From positions 1-64,000 of the forward strand of contig CANQMT010000010.1 in NCBI GenBank assembly GCA_947625055.1: a DNA stretch of 64,000 nucleotides, read 5' to 3'. Positions 1 through 8,050 of this stretch are shown in pieces; position 1 is the first letter of the stretch; every line of letters begins with the position of its first letter. Origin of the DNA: an uncultured Monoglobus sp. (GTDB lineage Bacteria > Bacillota > Clostridia > Monoglobales > Monoglobaceae). The position numbers were made by a program, and so were the translations under genes. A model generated the notes under the pieces. The model made no database searches and was not told the origin of the DNA. It worked only from the letters and a program-made list of their open reading frames with translations.

Positions 1-80
1 AAAGGCCCGCCAAGCTCTCGCTTGACCGGCCTTTTTCGACAGACTGAAACCCCCGGCTTTGCCGGGGGATGGTTATTCAT
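1..80 (+). mobile_element. Probable right end of an IS200/IS605-like element (partial)
   Basis: The window opens with a hairpin (1-36, AAAGGCC pairing with GGCCTTT, enclosing CAAGC/GCTTG). A perfect GC hairpin follows (50-57 CCCCCGGC pairing with 61-68 GCCGGGGG, TTT loop), then ATGGTTATTC. A C-rich/G-rich hairpin followed by a GGTTAT-type stretch is typical of IS200/IS605 right ends, which also form the 3' part of TnpB guide RNAs. No tnpA or tnpB is visible, since the rest would lie left of the window. It could instead be an ordinary terminator plus a leader hairpin of the next gene. Confidence 0.4.
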
Positions 81-95
81 ATGGGAGGTATTTTT

Positions 96-341
96 ATGAA
101 GTATATAAGCATGATGAATTTGGACGGAAGAATAGTTATTCCGAAAGAAATTTGTAGGAAATTTAATATCGAAAAAGGCAATAAAATAGAAATTGTTACA
201 GTCGATGATTCCGAACAGATAATTTTTAAAAAGATAAATCCTTCATGCGTTATTTGCGGAGCCGAAAAATATCTTATAAAAGTTAAAGATAAATTTATCT
301 GCGAGAGCTGCGCTGAAAAGGCCGCAAAAAAACAGGATTGA
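96..341 (+). CDS. AbrB/SpoVT-type swapped-hairpin regulator with zinc ribbon
   Basis: A small predicted DNA-binding regulator of 81 residues. The N-terminal ~45 residues match the AbrB/MazE/SpoVT fold (GRIVIPKEICRKFNI). The C-terminal half has two CxxC pairs (CVICG and CESC), a probable zinc ribbon. The start at 96 is chosen because GGGAGG at 83-88 is well spaced from it; an upstream ATG at 69 has no ribosome site. A second protein of the same design lies at 21903-22145. Its targets cannot be told from sequence. The gene sits between a possible IS end and the convergent recombinase gene, whose 3' end overlaps it by about 100 bases. Confidence 0.8.
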   Translation: MKYISMMNLDGRIVIPKEICRKFNIEKGNKIEIVTVDDSEQIIFKKINPSCVICGAEKYLIKVKDKFICESCAEKAAKKQD

Positions 342-1934
342 ATTTTCAATCCTGTTTTTGGTGGACTCAACCGCGAAGGGGTTGAACTCTATATCTAAAG
401 AGTTAAACTCTACATCATAGTTTAATTCATCTAATGAAACCTCATAAATTCCACTGTCATCTTCATAATCACAAAACGTACCGGTTATGACTACTTTATC
501 ATCATACACATAGATTTTATCAATAAAATATTCTAAGGCAGCGTCTCTGACCGTAGGATCAAACAGGAATGATTCAGGGTCATTAAACATATGAAAATAG
601 CTTTCTATGCTGTGTCGGTCAGCCATTACTTCTTGTTTTGCAGTCTCAATTTCAATACTATTCTCTATAAGCTTCTTTTGGTTTTCCAACTCAGTTAGTC
701 GTTGCATTGTTGTTTCTGAAAAAATACCCTGCTCTATAGCCTTGACAAGATTATTAAGAGAATTTTCTACATTTTTTAATTCTGCTTTCATACTGTCAAT
801 ATAGCTTGTATCGTTGTAATGTGTGCTATAATAATAACTGGCTTCATCAGCTATCCTTATAGAATTTTCTGAGTTGGCAAGAATATCAAAAATTGCATGC
901 TTAACAATATTTTCAACAATATCTTGTCGTATGGGGCTTTTGTTACATTGGTGTTTGCGTTGCCCAGAGCAATAATAATAGTAATGCTTTTTGCCCGTTT
1001 TGCTTGTCCCTGATACTCCCTGCATTGAATTGCCGCAATAACCGCAAAACAACTTGCCTGTCAGCCAGTAGCGCGGCGGTCCATAACTGGCTTGCTCGGA
1101 AGTCATATGTACGCTCACACGCTTATTCAACTCAAACATAGACTGTACTTTTTCAAATAATTCTTCTGATACAATTGCGGGAATACCATTTTTTACGATA
1201 ATATCAGCGTATTTGTATGTTCCGATATATGCTTCGTTATGCAAGATGTGGCGCAAGCTGTTTATAGTAAATTGTTTTCCTAGCACAGTACGAAAGCCTT
1301 GTTCATTCAATTCGTTAGCGATAATTTGAAGCTGTTTGCCTGCCGCATATTCTGCAAATATTCTTTGAACAATCGGAGCAGTATCGGGATCAATTAAAAT
1401 TTTTTTGTTCGCTTTTTTCCCTTCCTCTGGCTTATACCCTAACATCTTATGCCCATTGTAGTAACAGTTCTCAGCGTTATATCTCATGCCGCGAACGATA
1501 TTCTGTTTTAACTGTTTAGAATAAAATTCTGCCATACTTTCAAGCAGTCCTTCCATCAATGCAGCTTCAGGGGCATCTTTCGGCATTGCTTCTGCCACAT
1601 AATGTATTTCACACCCCGAATCCCGTATTGCCTTTTTCGCCAATGCCGAATCTACTCTATTTCTGGCAATTCTGTCAGTTTTCCATACAATCAGCGCGGC
1701 AGGGTGAAGTTTACCGACTTCAGATAACATCAAGCGGAACTGCACTCTATCCTCAACAGCAGTTCCCGAGAGGGCTTCATCGCAATACTCACGGATAATT
1801 TGAAAACCGTGTTCTTCAGCATACTTTTGTGCTGCTTCACGTTGTTGGTCTATACTTGTTTCATTTTGAGCGTGTGAGCTATATCGGTAATAAGCAATGG
1901 CGAGATTATTATTATTTGTCTTTTTTTTCTTCAT
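243..1934 (-). CDS. Large serine recombinase (integrase of the mobilizable element)
   Basis: Site-specific recombinase of about 563 residues that probably catalyses integration and excision of the adjacent mobilizable element. The N-terminal resolvase domain begins near residue 10 (AIAYYRYSS, whose serine is the likely nucleophile), with the usual SIDQQ and LIVWKTDRIARN segments. A recombinase domain follows, then a zinc ribbon (LFCGYCGNSMQG ... CSGQRKHQC) and a coiled-coil arm. The start at 1934 is preceded by AAGGGGAC. The frame is open upstream, but that part is antisense to another gene. The last ~35 codons run antisense through the AbrB gene and look unlike a normal family tail, suggesting the original 3' end was replaced at the integration junction. 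Confidence 0.9.
   Translation of the reverse strand: MKKKKTNNNNLAIAYYRYSSHAQNETSIDQQREAAQKYAEEHGFQIIREYCDEALSGTAVEDRVQFRLMLSEVGKLHPAALIVWKTDRIARNRVDSALAKKAIRDSGCEIHYVAEAMPKDAPEAALMEGLLESMAEFYSKQLKQNIVRGMRYNAENCYYNGHKMLGYKPEEGKKANKKILIDPDTAPIVQRIFAEYAAGKQLQIIANELNEQGFRTVLGKQFTINSLRHILHNEAYIGTYKYADIIVKNGIPAIVSEELFEKVQSMFELNKRVSVHMTSEQASYGPPRYWLTGKLFCGYCGNSMQGVSGTSKTGKKHYYYYCSGQRKHQCNKSPIRQDIVENIVKHAIFDILANSENSIRIADEASYYYSTHYNDTSYIDSMKAELKNVENSLNNLVKAIEQGIFSETTMQRLTELENQKKLIENSIEIETAKQEVMADRHSIESYFHMFNDPESFLFDPTVRDAALEYFIDKIYVYDDKVVITGTFCDYEDDSGIYEVSLDELNYDVEFNSLDIEFNPFAVESTKNRIENSILFFCGLFSAALADKFIFNFYKIFFGSANNA
331..359 (+). terminator. Rho-independent terminator of the AbrB-type gene
   Basis: A perfect 12-bp stem (331-342 with 345-356) with a two-base loop, followed by T residues. 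The stem contains the stop codon of the upstream gene. Confidence 0.75.
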
Positions 1935-2145
1935 ATTAGTCCCCTTATATTGAAAGTCATAATTTATAATTTTATATATTATAGCATAATTATCATAAAA
2001 AATCAATATAAGAGGTTTCATCGACTTATTAATTTTTTTCAAAAAAAATTTTTTTGGGGGTTGATTTTTGGCAAAAAACTCGGTATATTGATAGTGTAAT
2101 GTTGGTTCACTATACAAATTTTCAAAAAGAAAGGTGGTGTTTATA

Positions 2146-2409
2146 ATGGCGGTTAGAAATACGTCTATCAGCGAGTATGAAAAAGCTATAGCAAAACTCC
2201 AGAAAAAAATCGAAGAACGGAAAACAAAGATTTGCTCTTTAATAGAAAAGGGATTTTTTAACAACGAGGTTGCAAACAAATTAGACGGTTTCAACAATGC
2301 CGAATTAGAGGAAATCGGGCGGCGGCTGGCAGTTGATTTAGACAAAATACTGGCAGATAGAAATACAGAAAACACTCAAAAAAATATCGCGGCAGTTTCA
2401 AGTATGTAA
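2146..2409 (+). CDS. Small coiled-coil protein of the mobilizable element
   Basis: An 87-residue hypothetical protein with a strongly helical, charged N-terminal half (AIAKLQKKIEERKTKI) likely to form a coiled coil. AAAGGTGG sits about ten bases before the ATG at 2146, which is preferred over a GTG at 2134. It is divergent from the recombinase and lies in the same direction as the mobilization genes. The family was not recognised; small ORFs in this position in such elements often encode accessory or regulatory proteins, but nothing here proves that. Confidence 0.55.
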   Translation: MAVRNTSISEYEKAIAKLQKKIEERKTKICSLIEKGFFNNEVANKLDGFNNAELEEIGRRLAVDLDKILADRNTENTQKNIAAVSSM

Positions 2410-2794
2410 CATTGAGACTGTATAAATAAAATTCCGACGAAGCTATCCAAACGGCAGTAAAAAATGCAGTATAAGCATTATTACCGATTTGGATAAGCGC
2501 AGTTGGAAATAATATGCCGTAACTCTTATAATGCTATGCAGTTATAAAGTAATAGGCATATTAAACTCACAAAAAAGGAGCAGATGTGTTTAACTCGTAT
2601 ACTACATTTTTTGTGAGTAAGCCATTAGGGGGTGAATGCTGCATAGCAGCAAAGGGGGATTTTTGGCATAAATCCCCATAAAGCAGGGTCAAGGGGCTGC
2701 GAAGCCCTTGCAAGTAGTCAGTGGGGAGACCCAACTGTCTCTACTTGCATTATCGGCGACTATTGATACACTATAATGGAAGGTGTGATTTGCA
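2410..2794 (+). other. Non-coding stretch with candidate origin of transfer (oriT)
   Basis: This 385-base stretch directly upstream of mobC has no convincing gene but several hairpins: CTGCATAGCAG, a GGGGAT/ATCCCC pair near 2656-2680, AAGGGGCTGCGAAGCCCTT near 2692-2710, and GCAAGTAG (2710-2717) pairing with CTACTTGC (2741-2748). Clustered inverted repeats immediately before mobC and relaxase genes are where oriT usually lies in Firmicutes mobilizable elements. The nick site was not identified. Confidence 0.45.
2566..2617. repeat. 11-bp inverted repeat in the mobilization upstream region
   Basis: CTCACAAAAAA (2566-2576) is repeated in inverted form as TTTTTTGTGAG (2607-2617) around a 30-base loop. 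It may be a terminator or attenuator of the upstream small gene or part of a transfer origin. Confidence 0.6.
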
Positions 2795-3367
2795 ATGATG
2801 ACAACAAAAGAAAATAAGCATGAAGTCGGAACGGCGACAATAGCGATGAATGAAATTGGCGAAGCAGCAAATCACGCATTGCAGGGAGATGTAAAAGAAA
2901 CAAAAGAGACTGCTTCATCTCACAAAATGCGTAGTATGAAAGTGCGTTTGCCTGTCGAAGTGTGGGAAATAGTCAAGGAAATTGCCGCCGATAATGCAAT
3001 CTCGCAAGCGGAGCTTGTGAGAATGGCTTTGTCAGATAAATTGAACAAATACCTAAACAGTGTTCGATTTATCGATCAGACACAAGCAGATGAAATCAAA
3101 AAAATTATTCTTGCTTTACTTGGCGAAGTGCATAAAGTACAAATTGAGCTTAATCGTATTGGTATAAACTATAATCAAGAAATAGTTTTATTACATCTGC
3201 ATAATATGAACATTAACGGAGAAATATCGACCAGCAGATACAGGGTTGAAAAAGAGAAAATACAGAGAAAAACTGTTAATCTAAGCGAAAGCGATCTTGA
3301 ACAGTTAATGTACAGATTTGAAACGGCATTAAAAGAAGCGGGGCGATTGTTATGTACACTCATGTAA
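2795..3367 (+). CDS. MobC-like relaxosome accessory protein
   Basis: About 190 residues. A ribbon-helix-helix DNA-binding segment (MRSMKVRLPVEVWEIVKEIA ... SQAELVRMAL) is followed by a helical region with RIGINYNQ, the signature of the MobC/relaxosome family. It probably binds oriT and helps the relaxase. GGAAGGTG precedes the start; a second ATG directly follows the first. It overlaps the relaxase gene by 16 bases, indicating translational coupling. Confidence 0.82.
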   Translation: MMTTKENKHEVGTATIAMNEIGEAANHALQGDVKETKETASSHKMRSMKVRLPVEVWEIVKEIAADNAISQAELVRMALSDKLNKYLNSVRFIDQTQADEIKKIILALLGEVHKVQIELNRIGINYNQEIVLLHLHNMNINGEISTSRYRVEKEKIQRKTVNLSESDLEQLMYRFETALKEAGRLLCTLM

Positions 3368-4866
3368 GCAGAACAAAGAACGGCGCAGAAGCAATAAATT
3401 ACGTTCTTGGCAACGGCAAAGGTCATAACGGACATGCTGTTCGTAATATTTATCTTGTCGGTGTAAATATGCTACCGAACAATGCTGTTCCTTTTGTTGA
3501 GCAAATGCAGCCGATATGGAATAAAGCCGCACCATATCATACGACACAGATTGATAGATTTATAATGTCGTTTTCGGCAAAAGAATTAAATGCAAAAGAT
3601 TCTTATGATGTTTCCAAAGGATTGTATATATGTTGTAAAGTGGCTGAAAAATTATTCCCAGATCATCAATGTATTGTCGCAATACAGTCTGACGGCGCTT
3701 CGGGATTTCTTCATGGACATATACTTGTTAATGATTCCAATATGAAAAATTTTAAGGGTATGAAAAAGAATTTATACCATGCCACAGAATTTGCAGATAA
3801 GGTAGATGAAATATGCAAGGAATATATAACGCTTGATAACCCGAAAGTCGCCGCCGAAAAAGAAACACGGACAATTAGGGCAAAAAAGGCGATGAACGAG
3901 GAAATAAAGAAATATAACAATCAAGAAATAGAAAACGCCGCAAAGGAAAATCGTAAACCGATATTAAAAAAAGAGGAATATATTTGGAAAGAGGACTTAA
4001 AATCACGCATAAGGAAAGCCGCAAAAGATTCAATTAGCGAAGCTGATTTCAAAAAACGTTGTGAGCGAGAAGGCGTTACTGTAATTACAAGGAAAAAGAC
4101 GAAAAAGCAGCCTGAATACTATTTGTATGAATTAGTCGATATATCTGGCTTTGATGATAATAAAATCCCCAATAATTTAAGATCAAAATCATATAAAATG
4201 GGTGAAAATTATCAACCTGAGGGAATCGCGAAAATGTCAAAAGCAAAAGATTTAGGTGTATTCCGCAATCCCGATTTGACAGATTGCTTAAACAAATTGG
4301 AAAATTATAATAAGCCTACAGATGAAACAGACCTTTCGATGATTTCTAAAAAAATTACAAAGCTATCTGAAAAAGAACCGATTATTGACACCACAGACAA
4401 AGAAGTCGAACTGTCCGCTAAAAGTGCCATTAGGCGCATACTTGCTGCGTTTCTGCACTGGGAAAATATTGATAGCACCGATATTGATAAATTTGATGAA
4501 ATGCGGGAACATAACAGGATTCATGACGAAAAATGGAATGAATATAAAAAATGGCGTGAAACAAAAAATCTTCCGAATATCTTTGAGAAATACCGTTACG
4601 GCATTAAAATTAATTATCTCGAATTGGAAAAACAGTTTAAGAATTTTCTTATTGAAACGAACAATGTCAAACAAACGAAGCCCATTTCGCGCCCTGCAAT
4701 GACTGTAAGTGAAGCAAACCGTAGACGCGATTGGTTAGAGAAAGCAAAAAAGCACACCGCAGAAAATAGTCATAAACGTAGCAGAGGTGATATAGCCATA
4801 GAATTATTTGGCAATATTGTTAAAGCTGCCGAAAATAAGAATTATGATTATCAATACGGCGATTAA
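3352..4866 (+). CDS. Relaxase (MobA/VirD2-like, MOBP type)
   Basis: A 504-residue DNA nicking-joining enzyme for conjugative mobilization. The N-terminal ~170 residues carry the relaxase fold, including a metal-binding histidine segment (SGFLHGHILVND) and an early region with a possible catalytic tyrosine (INYVLGNGKG). The rest is basic and helical. The order mobC then relaxase with overlap, and no visible type IV secretion genes, indicates an element that uses the transfer machinery of another element. AT-rich composition contrasts with the GC-richer chromosome further right. Confidence 0.85.
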   Translation: MYTHVSRTKNGAEAINYVLGNGKGHNGHAVRNIYLVGVNMLPNNAVPFVEQMQPIWNKAAPYHTTQIDRFIMSFSAKELNAKDSYDVSKGLYICCKVAEKLFPDHQCIVAIQSDGASGFLHGHILVNDSNMKNFKGMKKNLYHATEFADKVDEICKEYITLDNPKVAAEKETRTIRAKKAMNEEIKKYNNQEIENAAKENRKPILKKEEYIWKEDLKSRIRKAAKDSISEADFKKRCEREGVTVITRKKTKKQPEYYLYELVDISGFDDNKIPNNLRSKSYKMGENYQPEGIAKMSKAKDLGVFRNPDLTDCLNKLENYNKPTDETDLSMISKKITKLSEKEPIIDTTDKEVELSAKSAIRRILAAFLHWENIDSTDIDKFDEMREHNRIHDEKWNEYKKWRETKNLPNIFEKYRYGIKINYLELEKQFKNFLIETNNVKQTKPISRPAMTVSEANRRRDWLEKAKKHTAENSHKRSRGDIAIELFGNIVKAAENKNYDYQYGD

Positions 4867-4888
4867 AAGATAAAGGAGGTGATGAAAA

Positions 4889-5140
4889 ATGTGCGATATA
4901 ATAGATATAAAAAGACATAAAGACCGAGTTGCCATGGCAGAACTGCTGCTGAAAGACATTGGAATGTCTAATAAAAACTCAAATAATAATACTGGCAATC
5001 ATTCAGGAAAGCGTCCTATGCCTAATGTAGCAAATCGCCCTTATCAAAGTAAGCATTATAAAAGAGTGGCTATGGCAGAGAAAATAAGTAATGACATCAC
5101 TATTGAAACACAAACCGATGATTTTCAGTTGGGCGGCTGA
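4889..5140 (+). CDS. Small mobilization-operon protein with internal repeat
   Basis: An 83-residue protein directly after the relaxase, with a strong ribosome site (AAAGGAGGTGATG). It contains two similar segments, RHKDRVAMAELLLKDIG near the start and HYKRVAMAEKISNDI near residue 60, separated by an Asn-rich linker. The function is unknown; its position makes it part of the mobilization transcript. Confidence 0.6.
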   Translation: MCDIIDIKRHKDRVAMAELLLKDIGMSNKNSNNNTGNHSGKRPMPNVANRPYQSKHYKRVAMAEKISNDITIETQTDDFQLGG

Positions 5141-5157
5141 TACATTAAAGCCGCTAT

Positions 5158-5190
5158 GCCCGCCCGTCTACACACGGGCGGGCATTTGTC
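5158..5190 (+). terminator. Hairpin ending the mobilization operon
   Basis: A perfect 10-bp GC stem, GCCCGCCCGT (5158-5167) with ACGGGCGGGC (5174-5183), lies just downstream of the last mobilization gene. The following T tract is short. Confidence 0.65.
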
Positions 5191-5240
5191 ATATATAAGT
5201 GTACTGTGTGGCAAAATTCAAGATAGGCTATTGGCGTTAC

Positions 5241-5284
5241 AAAAAAATCACGCCCCGCGAATGTACGCGGAGCGTGAGATTTTG
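5241..5284 (-). terminator. Terminator of the SLH gene
   Basis: Read on the minus strand, ATCTCACGCTCCGCG pairs with CGCGGGGCGTGAT and is followed by seven T residues. It lies just after the SLH gene that ends at 5312. Confidence 0.75.
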
Positions 5285-5311
5285 AAAATGTGAATTACGC
5301 TTAGCGGCGAA

Positions 5312-6418
5312 TTACTGATTGAATGAATCGGCGTATGCATTCCAACGCGGTTTATATTCTTCAAGAACATTTTGAACATGCTCTTCATTGAACAAGGTGA
5401 AATAAATGTTTTTTAGGAAATCGTACCTTGCCTCGTTATCATCCATTGGGAACAATCTCTCGTTCTTGCCCGAAAGTCTGAGCATAATGGCCGCGGCTTC
5501 GGCTCTTGTCAGGGACTGCTGCGGGTTGTACATACAATTTTCATCTGTGCCGATAATACCGTTTAAAAGTGCGACAATTACATCACGCCTATAACCGAGC
5601 GAAATACCCCATGCGCCGTCTTTTTCCGTTGAGCCTGTGTCTAAATCAAGACCGCAAATGATACCAGCAAATTTATGGGGGTAATATCTCATATACTTAC
5701 TAAGACCTTCACCGGCTGTGCAGCCTATCATCCAACCCGCATATTTGTAGCTGATTAAATAAGGATAGAAAAACTCAAAAGGCGAACTATATACGTCATC
5801 GGCATACAGATAATCATTGTCACGTGTCAGATAGAGCGCCCTTGTGACAAGTCTTGCCGCCTCTTCGCGCGTAATAAACGTATTGGGGGTGATGTTGTCG
5901 GTATCGTCAATATCAATTTCAAGCGATACAAGACCATCACTGCCATCTTTATATTTTGCTGTAACAGGTACGCCGTTTATGATTTCGTCGTAGTCGTCAA
6001 GAAGCGTTGCGATTTTCTTATTGCTCGCGTCGCTACCATCACCGATAAGACCAAGCTCCAATGCTTTATCAAGGTACGGCTGAGCCCAAGCAGACCAGTG
6101 ATTTGTCCAATACTGCGGATTTGTCGGATCATCTGTCGCGACTTGCTGATAATCCGCGCCCTTAGGTGTTACACTGTTGGGAGCAACATACTCGACAATT
6201 GTCTTGACAAACTCTTCGTGTGTCATTGCCTGACCGGGGCGAAATGTTCCGTCCTCGTAGCCAGAAAAAACACCGCGTTCCGCCATTTTTGTAACGCTGT
6301 TATACGCCCAATGGTCGGGGCTGATGTCTGAAAATTGTGCGGCTTGCGCTGTTATTGCCGCCGTTGCTGTTATCGCTGCTATTGTAAGCGATAAGATTGT
6401 TTTGATTCTTCTTTTCAT
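5312..6418 (-). CDS. Exported SLH-domain protein
   Basis: A 368-residue surface protein. It has a signal peptide (residues 1-27, cleavage probably after AQA) followed at once by an SLH domain (FSDISPDHWAYNSVTKMAERG ... GTFRPGQAMTHEEFVKTIV). A second SLH-like segment lies near residues 170-200 (NTFITREEAARLVTRAL) and a third near 285-325 (MYNPQQSLTRAEAAAIMLRLSG). SLH domains anchor proteins to pyruvylated secondary wall polymers. No other enzymatic domain was recognised. The RBS is GGAAGGAAGG. The gene is transcribed behind an unusually structured ~240-base leader. Confidence 0.85.
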   Translation of the reverse strand: MKRRIKTILSLTIAAITATAAITAQAAQFSDISPDHWAYNSVTKMAERGVFSGYEDGTFRPGQAMTHEEFVKTIVEYVAPNSVTPKGADYQQVATDDPTNPQYWTNHWSAWAQPYLDKALELGLIGDGSDASNKKIATLLDDYDEIINGVPVTAKYKDGSDGLVSLEIDIDDTDNITPNTFITREEAARLVTRALYLTRDNDYLYADDVYSSPFEFFYPYLISYKYAGWMIGCTAGEGLSKYMRYYPHKFAGIICGLDLDTGSTEKDGAWGISLGYRRDVIVALLNGIIGTDENCMYNPQQSLTRAEAAAIMLRLSGKNERLFPMDDNEARYDFLKNIYFTLFNEEHVQNVLEEYKPRWNAYADSFNQ

Positions 6419-6473
6419 TGTGTAGAACCTTCCTTCCGTTTTTGTTTTTTTAATTTTTTGAGGGTTTTGCGCA

Positions 6474-6660
6474 AATTAAAATGCGTGACTCCACTTAAAG
6501 CAAAGCCACGCACTAAAAAAACGCAGACTTTGACCTTTAAATGTTGTCACACATTTTTACCTCAATAAAATTGTTAATTACGGAATATTGTCAAAGTAAC
6601 CTACGCCTTTTTCATAGCGTAAGCCGCAATTAACAAAAATATTAAATAAAAATATGTGAC
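6474..6660 (-). ncRNA. Structured 5' leader RNA upstream of the SLH gene
   Basis: On the minus strand a ~115-nt imperfect hairpin starts at the predicted transcription start (arms 6624-6660 and 6546-6583; 12 of 13 bases match in the inner TTGTTAATT-CGG part), with an inner TACGC/GCGTA stem. A second hairpin follows: AGTGCGTG (6507-6514) with CACGCATT (6480-6487), then short T runs. CAAAGT (6527-6532) can pair with GCTTTG in its loop (6501-6506). The same layout is found at 21712-21886. This is inferred from base pairing only. Confidence 0.5.
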
Positions 6661-6666
6661 GGGTAT

Positions 6667-6695
6667 ATTGTATCACATCATTTCCAAAATGTAAA
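6667..6695 (-). promoter_or_regulatory. Sigma-A promoter of the SLH gene
   Basis: On the minus strand, TTTACA (6690-6695), a 17-base spacer, then TACAAT (6667-6672). The predicted start near 6660 coincides with the outer edge of the leader hairpin. The rest of the 6419-6785 gap is the leader plus AT-rich sequence. Confidence 0.65.
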
Positions 6696-6785
6696 TAGAA
6701 ATATGCAAAAATAAAATGAACGCCGCCATATGATGTATTTACCATATAGCGGCATATTATTGTGTTTCCACTATTAGAATTTTTA

Positions 6786-7574
6786 TCAATCAGGATAACG
6801 GCTCATTGCTTGTATTGTCGCTGAATGTTTATCCAAACCTTCCTCGTCCATCAAGCGTTTAGCTTCTCTATTTATTATGATTTTTTTATAATTCTCCCAA
6901 AACTTTTCAATATAATCATAATGCTGACACATAATATATGTGTATTTATCATCTGATATTAATTCTTCTAATGTTATCTCACCGTTCATTATTAGCATTT
7001 TTATGTCTATTAATCTAAATTTTGCTTCCTGAGCAATTCTTTCCGCACGCCCGTGCATCCAATTTCTATGATTTTCCCGATAGTATTTAATATAATCAGT
7101 TCCGCATATGGTTACGACATCATGCGGATCATATTGGTACTTGGAAGGATATTTTATGTGAATTAAATATGATAGAAGATTGTCGTAAGAATATCTGCCT
7201 GCTTTCGGCTTTTCTATAAAATTCTCAGAAACACCAATAATTCCCGCTAAATCCGTAAGTGTACAACCCTTTTCTAATTTTGCCATAAAATGTATATGAT
7301 TAGAAGTAAAATTCGTTATGTACTTATTTTGATATTCGTCCCAGATTTCGTGTTCATCTTTATCATGCGTGATAGCATACGCTTCTTTTACCGTAATTCC
7401 TGCGTTCATTAGCCTATTATAAATGACATTGGCAGTATTTAAGCACATACCTAAACTTGTTTTTTCATCATCAGTCCAATCCCAATGCGCAGGTATATAG
7501 TCCTGAGATAACATAAAAGTGGTTAAATACGCCGCTTTTTTTTGCTTCGTGTCTGTTGTGTTATTATTCGGCAT
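6786..7574 (-). CDS. Rolling-circle plasmid-type replication initiator (Rep_2/RepB-like)
   Basis: About 262 residues. It resembles HUH-type Rep proteins of the pMV158/pE194 class, which nick a double-strand origin. NHIHFMAKLEKG near residue 95 fits the metal-binding histidine motif. LLSYLIHIKYP near residue 135 fits the catalytic-tyrosine region (compare YLTH in RepB). The ATG at 7574 is chosen because GGAG lies nine bases upstream; two other starts lie 9 and 15 bases earlier. The gene is AT-rich like the mobilization genes, suggesting an integrated plasmid or a replicating mobilizable element. The assignment is by motif pattern only. Confidence 0.65.
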   Translation of the reverse strand: MPNNNTTDTKQKKAAYLTTFMLSQDYIPAHWDWTDDEKTSLGMCLNTANVIYNRLMNAGITVKEAYAITHDKDEHEIWDEYQNKYITNFTSNHIHFMAKLEKGCTLTDLAGIIGVSENFIEKPKAGRYSYDNLLSYLIHIKYPSKYQYDPHDVVTICGTDYIKYYRENHRNWMHGRAERIAQEAKFRLIDIKMLIMNGEITLEELISDDKYTYIMCQHYDYIEKFWENYKKIIINREAKRLMDEEGLDKHSATIQAMSRYPD

Positions 7575-8048
7575 TAATATCATCTCCAATCTTTTTATAC
7601 CATTATACCATATTTATCTAATAAAGTCAATAATTAAGATATAATTAGATTTGAGTATTTAGCTCTACAAAGAAGCGTAAATTTGCGAAATATGTGGCGT
7701 TTTATGCGGCGTTTTATGCGGCGTTCGCGGGGCATATTGACAAGCCCTATTGCCCCGCGAGTATGTTTCATTAAATTAAATATATTTAATTATTTTTTAA
7801 TTATTTTTTATAAAAATATAGTAATATAAAGGGGTTATACTCTTTATAGAATAATTAAATTAAATTTTATTCATTTCAAAAAAATTCTTTTTTTTACTTT
7901 TTGTGTGTGCAGTGTTGCCAGATCATCAATTATTTGGATTTTTTGGCTTAAATACTCGCTTTTTTGTGGCACGGTTTTTGGCACAAACAGTGTCACAAAC
8001 AGTGCCAGAGTGTCACGGTCAGTGTTATTTTCACAGTAAAAATATTAC
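7575..8048. other. AT-rich gene-free region upstream of rep with short repeats
   Basis: No convincing gene. It holds tandem TTTATGCGGCG copies near 7700-7722, a very AT-rich stretch near 7770-7880, and two tandem CACAAACAGTG copies (7982-7992 and 7994-8004) among TGTCAC and GTGCCA motifs. Short direct repeats next to rep could be iterons or part of a replication origin. On the minus strand a ~57-codon open stretch (about 7867-8035) has no start or clear homology and may be a gene remnant. Confidence 0.35.
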
Positions 8049-8050
8049 AA

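Noticed and set aside
1921-1928. A8 tract at the recombinase start as a phase switch
   Set aside because: Short A runs of this length are common in this AT-rich segment; much weaker case than the G9 tract at 60854.
1935-2375. N-terminal extension of the serine recombinase frame up to 2375
   Set aside because: It is antisense to the small gene at 2146 and has no ribosome site; the start at 1934 has a good one and begins just before the catalytic domain.
7867-8035. Integrase remnant on the minus strand before the tRNA operon
   Set aside because: A ~57-codon open stretch without start or clear family signature in AT-rich DNA can occur by chance.
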